64,000 bases of DNA from Symbiodinium natans (Eukaryota; Sar; Dinophyceae; Suessiales; Symbiodiniaceae): assembly GCA_905221605.1 (NCBI GenBank), contig CAJNDS010002589.1:255001-319000 (forward strand), given 5' to 3'. Positions 57,201 through 64,000 of this stretch are shown piece by piece (within the stretch, counting starts at the first letter, position 1; every line of letters starts with the position of its first letter). A program made the position numbers and the translations under genes. The notes beneath the pieces were generated by a model. It was not told the origin of the DNA. It did no database searches and saw only the letters and a program-made list of their open reading frames with translations.

Positions 57201-60200
57201 AAACCCTAAACCCTAAACCCTAAACCCTAACTGAGGAAGGAGCACGGCTTCAAGTTCGACGTCGTCTTCACTTCCGCGACTTTGCTTGGCCAAAGCTTCG
57301 CAGGTCATGGCTGCGAAGAGGTTGAGGGTTTAGGGTTGAGGTTTAGGGTTTAGGGTTTAGGGTTTAGGGTTTAGGGTTTAGGGTTTAGGGTTTAGGGTTT
57401 AGGGTTGAGGCTTTTCGGGTCTCAGGGTTTCAGGTGTTTTGGGGCTTAGGGTGGTACGAGTTCGGCATTTCTATGGGGGCTTAGGTATTTTCGGGGCTCG
57501 GGGTGCCTGGTGGAGTACAGGGCATGCAAGGTCGGAGTTTGGCACCTCAGTGACAGTGAGATTGGTGAAGTATTGAGGCCTTGCTGCGCCGCTCTTGCCT
57601 CTCCCCATCGTTTTGGGTTTAGGGTTTAGAGTTTAGGGTTTAGGGTTTAGGGTTTAATTAGGGTTGCTTAATGAAGGAATTCGGTAGATCCCCCGGCTCT
57701 TTTGTTCACCCTTTCAGTGATTGTACATATCTCATTCCTGCACTCCCTGCTGAGAGCCAGTATTGTAGTCCTAGAGGGAGGGGGGGGGGGGGGGGTTAGG
57801 GTTTAGGTTTAGGGTTTAGGGTTTAGGGTTTAGGGTTTAGGGTTTAGGGTTTAGGGTTTAGGGTTTAGGGTTTAGGGTTTAGGGTTTAGGGTTTTACCTT
57901 AGGTACCTAGGGAAGCTTGGGAGCCTTAGGGAGTAGTGGGGAGCATTCGGGATTCAACGCCCCTTTCTTAAGAACCTTATCACTCCCGAAACCCTAAACC
58001 CTAAACCCTGAACCCTGAACCCTAAACCCTGAACCCTGAACCCTAAACCCTAAACCCTGAACCCTAAACCCTAAACCGGGCCGTGTGAGGTTCTGAGCAG
58101 GGCCATTGAGTCCGCCAACTACATCGGCAACTTGTCTTTCTAGGGCTCTGTGGGTGCCACAGGTCCAGTTATAGCAGGGTTGGGGTTGAGGGTTTTGGGG
58201 TTTAGGGTTTTGGTGCTTGGGGCCTTAGGGTTAGGAAATACGCATCTAAGCCCTAAACCCGAAGCCGATCGGGGTTAGACGGTTATGGAATATTGGGTCG
58301 CGCACAGGGGTTCGCAAGTGCTGCGTTTTCGAGGATGTCCGGAGGGTTTAGGGGTTCAGGGTTTAGGGTTTAGGAAAGTTATGAAAGTTAGGGTTTAGGG
58401 TTTCGGCAAGTTAGGCTTAGGGCTTAGGGTTTAGGGTTCAGGGTAGAGGCGTCAGGTCTTCTGAGGGATTGAGTTCTCGTGGCTTGAACCCTATATCCCT
58501 AAGCCTAAATCCGCAACGGAAACTCGCTTCCTGAACCCGACGCACAATAAATATGACCCTTACTCCTAGAACCTAAACCCGAAACCCTGAACCCTAGAAC
58601 CTTAAACCGCAAAAGCCCATTCAACAACCTCAGCCAGTTCACATACATCCTACATCTCCAGCCTTTCAAGCCTGCACAAATCAAACAACCCTCAGCCTCT
58701 CCTGTCAGCCTTCAACAGGGTTTAGGGTTTAGGGTTTAGGGGTTTAGGGGTTTAGGGTTTAGGGTTTAAGGTTTAGGGTTTAGGGTTTAGGGTTTAGGGT
58801 TTAGGGTACCGTAACAGTCGTCATCATCGCAGCAAGAGCAGCTAGGGTGGCTATAGCAATGAGCATGGCAATTTTAGCAAGTATATGAGTTGTATGTAGG
58901 AATCCTATCAACTAGAGTAGCCTTAGGGTTTAGGGTTTAGGGTTTAGGGTTTAGGGCTTGGGGTTTAGGGTTTAAGTTTAGGGTTTAGGGTTTAGGGTTT
59001 AGGGTTTAGGGTTTAGGGTTTAGGGTTTAGGGTTTAGGGTTTAGGGTCCAGTAATTCACTAAACGCCCAGAGAAAGCCTCGCAACTCGTAAGCTTCCAAC
59101 TTGAGGCGAGGAATCTGGCAACTCCGATGCTCCCGTCGTGAGCCTCGGCTCTGCATGCTGGGTTCATGGTCGGGGGTGTAGGGTTTAGGGTTTAGGGTTT
59201 AGGGTTCATGGTGCAAGGGGTTTGGAGTTCAGGAGTTTGGCGTTTGGGTGCTTAGGGGGTTAGGGTTTAGGGCTCAGGGGTGAAACGTTTAGGTGTTTAG
59301 GGTTTAGGCTACGAGGGCTTCTTCAGCAATGGCATCCAAATAAATGTCAAGGCTGCACTGTCTATAGCTCTAAACCCTAAACCCTAAACCCTAAACCCTA
59401 AACCCTAAACCCTAAACCCTAAACCCTAAACCCTGTAGGGCGTGGTGACTCGTCGGTTCGGACGCTTGGTCGTAAGGGGGATGCAGCGTGTACGGTTTAG
59501 TCCGAGTTTGCCACACATTCCGAGCGACAAAGCCATATGTTAGCCCAATGGATCTCCTAAACCCTAAATCGTAAGCCCTTAACCTTAAACCCTAAACCCT
59601 AAACCCTTAACCCCCAAACCTTATACACTCGTCAGGAAGAGCTGGTGCCTCAACGCCCGCCACCCGGGTGTTCTGCAGGGCATGACGAAGCAAGAGGCCA
59701 TCGGTCTGAATCTCGGACCTTCTCTAGCGAGAGGGTTCAGGGTTTAGGGTTTAGGGTTCAGGGTTTAGGGTTTTAGGTTTCGGGTTTAGGGTTCTGGTCC
59801 GTGGACCCTCGCTTCGCAGCCCAAACCCCAGACCGTAAACCCTGACGCCCAAAGCTCCAACCCTAACTCAGAAACCTCCCCGTGCCCTAAACCCTCAACC
59901 CTTAACCCTAAACCCCAAACCCTAAGCCCTAAGCCCTAATTAAACCCTAAACTCTAAACCCTGTTGTTTTCCCCTCCCGTGAGTCGCCCCTCAGCTGAAT
60001 GCTACATGAGCAGCAGTCCCCCCTCCCCCCCCCAAAAGGAACCACCCTAAACCCTGAGCCCTAAACCCTAAACCCTAAACCCTAAACCCTGAACCCTAAA
60101 CCACATCAACCCTTGCAGTGCTTATATTGTTCTTCAGGGAGGGGGTATTTGACGCAAGGTTCCCTAATACTCCCCCACTACTCCCTAACGGTCCCGAAGC

Positions 60201-62896
60201 TTCCCTAAGGTCCCCTAGGTACCTATACCCCCATGAACACCCCTCCCTCAAGAACCCCCGAATCCGAAAGAACAAGTCACCGAACTGCCTCTTTGAGATT
60301 CGGGCGGGAGAGATGACGCGATGAAGTTTTGGATTTAGGGTTTTGGGTTTCGGGGCCGAGGTATGGCAAGGAGAAGGTCAACATCTGGCGTGGCAGCTAC
60401 GACGTGACTCCGGCTGGAATGGTTGCGCATGCAGGACTCTGAGCCCCTCTAGGGTTTAGGGTTCAGGGTTCAAGGTTTAGGGTTTAGGGTTTAGGGTTTA
60501 GGGTTTAGGGTTTAGGGTATACCCCTTCGGGGTTATGTTCAAAGAGGTACTTGGAAGAATGACTGGATCCAGTGTTTGGGGTCTAGGGTTTAGGGTTCAG
60601 GGCCGCCTTAGGGGCCTAGGGCACCACAGTCTTGGCTTGCTTGTGCTAAGCCTGGAGGACTCCAAGTGTACAGGTCACGCCGACTTTTCACGTGCAGGGT
60701 TTAGGGTTTAGGGTTTAGGGTTTAGGGTTTAGGGTTTAGGGTTTAGGGTTTGGGGTTTAGGGTTTAGGGTTTAGGGTTTAGGGTTTAGGGTTTAGGGTTT
60801 AGGGTTTAGGGTTTAGGGTTTGAGCTTTTGAGAGAGCCGGTAAAGAGCCCGTCAGTGCACTTGGCGCCTCATGGTTGAACCAATTCTGAGCATTTAACCC
60901 CCCCCCCCCCCCCACCCCACAAAAAAAACAACAGAAAGAAAAGTAACCCTAAGGGTCCATGTACCTTATTATTATATACTTAGACCCAAAAGTCCTTATA
61001 TAGGAAGTACTTTAAGGCCCAAGTATTCCATAATTAGGTACATGGACCCTTAGGGTAAAGTAGCGAAGCAAGAGGCTTGAAAGCCTCAACTCTTAAAAAG
61101 CCGAACTAGGACCCAGAGTAGGCCCTTTTTCCCTTTCTTTCGGGTTTAGGTTGCCTAACCAAGCCCTTGTAAACCAAAAAGGTTAGCTTTTGTATGGACC
61201 GCGACCGCAGACTTGCCCACGAAGAGCAACACGCCTCTGTAATTAATGTGGCTACGCTCTCTGACCATGCACACACTCATGCAAGTTGCGGAGTGGGTTG
61301 ACGACTTGGCTGCGGAACGCATGGTCGAACGCACAGAGACCCCAACAAGCCCATCGGGATCAGGGTTTAGGGTTTAGGGTTTAGGGTTTAGGGTTTCGGG
61401 TTTAGGGATGAAGCCACAAATTCCTTCATCGACCTCTGCCGCATCGTCCTCGTCAACTGGTGCAGCAAATCGGCCGCGCCAGCGGGCCAGCAACCTCGGC
61501 TGGTGATGGGCTTTCACCAAGAGACAGGGGGTTGAGCACGCCATGTACTCGAGGGTCTATAGCCGTAAACCCTAAACCCTAAACCCGAAACCCTAAACCT
61601 AAACCCTATATTACAGGCCTGGAGTTTGTAAGCCATACTGCCAGGTGGCAGCCTCAGTCTTCTTAGCGGAGTAAGTTCTCATGTGGGCATTTATTTCTCA
61701 AACCAGGGTGACCCCGTAATATACCCTACACGTAACCTCCGAAAAAAGGCAGAGCACTAACTAACCGCCACAGGGGGCGTAGAACTACGACAGCTTCTGA
61801 AACAGCAACAGTGTGTCGCGCTATTTTTTCAAGCATGTGTCGCCGTTAGGGCCTGCCCGCCCCCCCACCCCCCCCATTGTCAGAAACGCCCCGATCCATG
61901 CAAAAAGAAGCCCCCAAATGCCCCCAAATCCTTAAACCCAAAAATGTTTGCGATGTTCCCCCCTTATACTAACAGTCCTTAATAGGGAGTCTAGTACCCC
62001 CTTTTTAGAGTCCCAATTCAGGAATGTTAGCATAAGGGGGAACATCCCAACCTAAAAGAAGCCCCTAAACCATAAAATCCCTAGACGCCTAAACCTCCCC
62101 ATTAAGCCCGTGAACCCCAAGGCCCTCAATCCTTACAATGGTTGGTGGTCTCTTTAAGTAGGGCTTCTGTTGTGTAGAGGGTTCTTCTTAGGGTATCTAC
62201 AGGCTAGACTAAGGTATAAGGGTAACAGATTTAGGAGCCTCCGGCTCAGGCCGCCGACCCAAGAGGCCCGAAACCTCTCAACCCTCAAACCAGGGTTCGG
62301 GGGTTTGAGGCCGTGTTGTGGGAATGGGGGGGGTAGAGGCTTCAAACTGTTGGAGTGGTTAGCGTAAGGTTGCAACATAGGCTTCGGAGCCATACTCCAT
62401 GAAAAAGTTGTGCGGGGACGTGTGTGGGAGGTGCCGGGTTGAATTGTAGTTTCCTGCTGTGTCCAGCGACATCTGTGCCGTGGTCCCTAAACTGTAAGCC
62501 CCAAACCCCTGAACCCAAAACCCAAAACTGGGGGGAGTGTGAGGGGGGTGGGGGGCCTACCCCCTGTGCTGAACCGCCTATGGTCGATGCGTTTACGTCG
62601 TGCGGTGGCGCGCTCCTCCATGAAAAAGTTGTGCCCCTCCCCCGCCGCGTTTTCAGGTTTTTTGGGAGGGGAGGGGGACCTCCCGCAAAACCATCCAACA
62701 CGCCGCCAGGGTCGGCGGATAAAGAGACCACCGACCCTAAACCCTAAACCCTAAACCCTCAACCCTAAACCCTAAACCCTCAACCCTAAACCCTAAACCC
62801 TAAACCCTAAACCCTAAATCAGTCCCTTAACCGAAGGTGATGCCTGAGTGCGTGGGGCTGGACGACTCGCGCCATCCGGTGAACAACCCGCGGCTG
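54165..62896 (+). CDS. PGAM: PGAM-C: third phosphoglycerate mutase paralogue, cut by the window edge
   Basis: Readable from the phosphohistidine motif to just past DSRHP: VVFLRHGESECNLK, EQFTGWEDSGM, VEQAKKAGRYL, KEHGFKFDVVFTS, VLSRAIESANYIG, EESGNSDAPVV, KSWCLNARHPGVLQG, MTKQEAIGL, YGKEKVNIWRGSYDVTP, ECVGLDDSRHPVNNPRL. At every internal junction the residue spacing equals that of E. coli phosphoglycerate mutase, so this model is the best-supported of the three. Resolved donors: four GC and three GA. The active-site Glu is Ala, as in PGAM-A, but the later Lys (MTK) is kept. The first exon, with the start codon, was not recognised in 53073-54164. The C-terminal third, including the second catalytic His, lies beyond position 64000. 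Confidence 0.88.
54210..54290 (+). repeat. (TTTAGGG)n after the GC donor of PGAM-C
   Basis: Starts within 10 nt of the donor. Confidence 0.9.
54309..54411. mobile_element. Family-1 hairpin element
   Basis: Ends TTGGGATGTTCCCCCTT / AAGGGGGAATATCGCAA; the right end is mutated. Confidence 0.85.
54729..54774 (+). CDS. PGAM: PGAM-C exon, TGW motif
   Basis: Acceptor CCTCAG|G. It encodes EQFTGWEDSGMTPML plus one base. GA donor (GCTTG|GAGCAG). Confidence 0.88.
54795..54890 (+). repeat. TTTAGGG/CTTAGGG array after PGAM-C TGW exon
   Basis: Switches from TTTAGGG to CTTAGGG and back. Confidence 0.9.
54890..55006. mobile_element. Family-3 hairpin element
   Basis: Ends ACTCGGACTCAGAGTAGGCCC / CCAGGTTACTCTTGGGTC. 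Confidence 0.7.
55045..55150. mobile_element. Family-3b hairpin element
   Basis: AAGGATGCCCAGTACTACCC / CCTAGGATACTGGGCA; close to the copy at 28846. Confidence 0.8.
55154..55285. mobile_element. Family-6 hairpin element
   Basis: GATAGGGCCCCTTACC left, GGGCCCATACCAAGGGACC right; directly next to the family-3b copy. Confidence 0.65.
56020..56053 (+). CDS. PGAM: PGAM-C exon, EQAKKAG
   Basis: Acceptor GGAAAG|G. It encodes GVEQAKKAGRY plus two bases of Leu, like KGVxEAKxAGxLL. GC donor (TACCT|GCGCTT). Confidence 0.87.
56167..56612 (+). repeat. (CCCTAAA)n, (TTTAGGG)n, (TTTAGGG)n
   Basis: 56167-56233, 56344-56428 and 56526-56612 in the PGAM-C intron before the FTS exon. Confidence 0.9.
57088..57104 (+). 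repeat. Echo of PGAM-C FTS exon start
   Basis: GGAAGGAGCACGGCTTC, identical to 57235-57251 at the exon's acceptor. Only CCCTAAA-type repeat (about 57105-57231) separates the copies. Confidence 0.93.
57112..57412 (+). repeat. (CCCTAAA)n before and (TTTAGGG)n after the FTS exon
   Basis: 57112-57231 and 57320-57412, inverted around the exon. Confidence 0.92.
57236..57275 (+). CDS. PGAM: PGAM-C exon, FTS
   Basis: Acceptor ACTGAG|G. It encodes KEHGFKFDVVFTS. GC donor (ACTTCC|GCGACT). The first 16 nt are repeated at 57089-57104, with a CCCTAAA array between the copies. Confidence 0.88.
57795..57976. mobile_element. Family-5 hairpin element, left part replaced by TTTAGGG
   Basis: A G run and (TTTAGGG)n at 57780-57894 pass straight into the element's interior ACCTTAGGTACCTAGGGAAGC and its right end TTAAGAACC. 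Confidence 0.7.
57984..58078 (+). repeat. CCCTAAA/CCCTGAA array before PGAM-C SRAIES exon
   Basis: Ends 10 nt before the acceptor. Confidence 0.9.
58090..58126 (+). CDS. PGAM: PGAM-C exon, SRAIES
   Basis: Acceptor TGTGAG|G. It encodes VLSRAIESANYI plus one base; FTS+VLSRAIES is the family's TSVLKRAIHT. GC donor (ACATCG|GCAACT). Confidence 0.87.
58716..59432 (+). repeat. Telomere-like blocks around the GEESG exon
   Basis: 58716-58806 and 58925-59048 (TTTAGGG), 59372-59432 (CCCTAAA). Confidence 0.9.
59106..59139 (+). CDS. PGAM: PGAM-C exon, GEESGNSDAPV
   Basis: Acceptor ACTTGAG|G. It encodes (G)EESGNSDAPV, parallel to SGNTSAHMD of PGAM-A. With a GA donor (GTCGT|GAGCCT) it gives exactly 18 residues to the conserved Trp. 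Confidence 0.8.
59636..59707 (+). CDS. PGAM: PGAM-C exon, LNARH...GMTKQEA
   Basis: Acceptor CGTCAG|G. It encodes KSWCLNARHPGVLQG then MTKQEAIG plus two bases. Here LQG and MTK are continuous, whereas A and B have an intron after LQ. GA donor (GGTCT|GAATCT). Confidence 0.9.
60128..60256. mobile_element. Family-5 hairpin element
   Basis: Ends GTTCTTCAGGGAGGGGG / CCCCTCCCTCAAGAAC; interior in reverse orientation compared with 27892. Confidence 0.82.
60361..60421 (+). CDS. PGAM: PGAM-C exon, WRGSYD
   Basis: Acceptor GGCCGAG|G. It encodes YGKEKVNIWRGSYDVTPAGM. End at 60421 (GT donor) or 60412 (GC donor); both keep the frame. Confidence 0.85.
60688..60822 (+). repeat. (TTTAGGG)n
   Basis: Long, nearly perfect run in the last complete PGAM-C intron; another short one at 61360-61408. 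Confidence 0.92.
60950..61052. mobile_element. Family-2 hairpin element
   Basis: Ends TAAGGGTCCATGTACC / GGTACATGGACCCTTA. It follows a C-run/A-rich tract and is followed by a truncated family-3 element (about 61104-61200). Confidence 0.87.
61948..62050. mobile_element. Family-1 hairpin element
   Basis: Ends TTGCGATGTTCCCCCCTTAT / ATAAGGGGGAACATCCCAA with ACTAACAGTCCTTAATAGG inside. Confidence 0.88.
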
Positions 62897-63045
62897 GTCT
62901 GTGCAGATTGATCTTTTCTAAGCCCCACACTTCCAGGGGCCTAATAACCCAGAGGGTTTAGGGTTTAGGGTTTAGGGTTTAGGGTTTAGGGTTTAGGGTT
63001 TAGGGTTTAGGGTTTAGGGTTTAGGGTTTAGGGTTTAGGGTTGAG
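62736..63045 (+). repeat. (CCCTAAA)n before and (TTTAGGG)n after the SRHP exon
   Basis: 62736-62818 and 62953-63045; inverted around the exon. Confidence 0.9.
62837..62896 (+). CDS. PGAM: PGAM-C exon, SRHP
   Basis: Acceptor CCGAAG|G. It encodes VMPECVGLDDSRHPVNNPRL, parallel to ACVDRE+DPRHPINDPKY. GT donor (CGGCTG|GTCTGT), phase 0. It is the last exon seen in the window. Confidence 0.83.
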
Positions 63046-63141
63046 GTCCATTTGTAGTACTATTATGGAATTACGTACCCCAAAACCCTATTTAGTGTGG
63101 TTTTTGGGTATCTAATTTCATAGTATGAATACAAATGGACC
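63045..63141. mobile_element. Hairpin element, GGTCCATTTGTA ends
   Basis: Inverted ends GGTCCATTTGTAGTACTAT / TAGTATGAATACAAATGGACC; AT-rich interior. Its left end touches the end of a TTTAGGG array. Confidence 0.82.
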
Positions 63142-64000
63142 CTCTGGACAAATGAGCCCTTAAGGGTTCTGGTCACTTAACTAATTATTGGGGCCCTGGA
63201 AGCTTCGGGAAGTTTCAGGGTTTAGGTCTTCAGGATTGAGGGTTTAGGCTTTTAGGTTTCCATTGTTAGTAGGGTTAGGGCTTAGTCACCCTTCTTAAGG
63301 GTTGAGGGTTGAGGGTTGAGGGTTAGGCCTCAAGGTTTTGTAGGATTAACGGCTTGGGGACCCCTGACCCTAGACCCATCTCGCGCTGGGCTTGTTGTGG
63401 CTGAGGTTGAGGATCAAAGCCCTAAACCTCCCGGCGCGTGCAAGGGGCCAGCCTTTAGTGCGTTTCGGGTTTTAGGGCCTGGGGTTTACCCTAAACCCTA
63501 AACCCTAAACCCTAAACCCTAAACCCTAAGCAGTTCAGGGTTTACCTTGGGTGTTCTTGGACGGGCCAGCCACATGCCGAAGTGAAAGCGGGGGTCGATC
63601 CTTCTGACCACGCGCTCGTCATGGCCCCGAAGTTGCTTTGAAAACCCTCAAGGTTGAGGGTTTAGGGTTTAGGGTTGAGGGTTGAGGGTTGAGGGTCTAG
63701 GGTTTAGGGTTTAGGGTTAGGGTTCAGGGCAATTAGTATGCCTTCAACAGTATTGACGTCCTCTACTGATGAAGTAAGGCAAGTTCCTTCAACAGGCCTC
63801 CCGCCTTGCTCAGAATTTAACTTAACTAGGCCCTCGGGAGCTCTCATAGGTTCCCCTTCAGGGTTTAGGGTGCAGGGTTTAGGGTGTAGGGTTTAGGGTT
63901 TAGGGTTTAAGGATTTCTCACAAGGGTTAACAGGGTCAACCAACCAGGCGAACCTGGATCGCAGTGAATCGGCAAGTGCTACTCACTCTCTTCAATGCCT
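63142..64000 (+). other. Right edge, PGAM-C intron
   Basis: TTGAGGG and TTTAGGG blocks (63300-63325, 63650-63730, 63860-63910) and a short CCCTAAA run (63490-63530). No exon for the expected YADVPP/GGESL segment was recognised. Confidence 0.55.

Noticed and set aside
62342-62754. Overlapping frames of 71-129 codons on both strands
   Set aside because: The frames are mutually exclusive, with no conserved motif, and end in CCCTAAA repeats within a PGAM-C intron.
1-64000. Plant origin because of the TTTAGGG repeat
   Set aside because: Dinoflagellates share this telomere repeat; GC/GA donors, AG|G acceptors, one-strand gene order and a spliced-leader-like relic fit dinoflagellates better.
1-64000. 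CRISPR-like array from regularly spaced repeats
   Set aside because: Repeats are 7-8 nt tandem units without unique spacers, in a eukaryotic context.

Overview
The window looks like nuclear DNA of a dinoflagellate (alveolate). The evidence is plant/alveolate-type telomere repeat TTTAGGG scattered in both orientations through the whole 64 kb, genes that all lie on the + strand head to tail, very small exons in long introns, GC and GA splice donors with AG|G acceptors, and an intronless gene preceded by a sequence resembling a relict spliced leader. No prokaryotic genes, tRNAs or rRNAs were recognised. The long open frames that cross repeats are not genes; the real genes are broken into exons of about 25-120 nt and had to be read by eye against remembered protein families. 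Exon boundaries are therefore homology-guided inferences.

Layout: (1) about 1.5-18.0 kb, a RAD23-like ubiquitin-receptor/nucleotide-excision-repair gene (UBL, Pro/Ala linker, UBA1, Gly-rich linker, XPC-binding domain; N-terminus upstream or unseen, UBA2 not resolved). (2) 19.1-31.6 kb, a cofactor-dependent phosphoglycerate mutase gene (PGAM-A), almost complete in 14 exons. (3) 33.1-53.1 kb, a second divergent copy (PGAM-B) with recognisable start and stop, interrupted by a 1.7-kb AT-rich island and, in one intron at 45.6-46.0 kb, by an intronless gene for a 136-residue protein with an MGCGAS myristoylation/palmitoylation start. (4) 54.2 kb to beyond the right edge, a third copy (PGAM-C), cut off at about residue 155.

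Nearly every intron carries a telomere-like array ((TTTAGGG)n or (CCCTAAA)n, or a locally homogeneous variant such as CTTAGGG, TTTAGGGG or TTTGGGG) and often one or more roughly 100-bp hairpin (MITE-like) elements. At least seven hairpin families recur. Telomere-like tracts are also found inside hairpin elements.

The most interesting pattern: the three PGAM paralogues have introns at different codons and phases, and in three introns the start of the downstream exon is repeated upstream, with telomere-like DNA between the copies. This suggests ongoing intron gain linked to insertion or repair events that bring in telomeric repeats. PGAM would act in cytosolic (or plastid) glycolysis, converting 3- and 2-phosphoglycerate. 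RAD23 shuttles ubiquitylated proteins to the proteasome and stabilises XPC. Nothing suggests a functional link between the two beyond their position in a unidirectional gene cluster.
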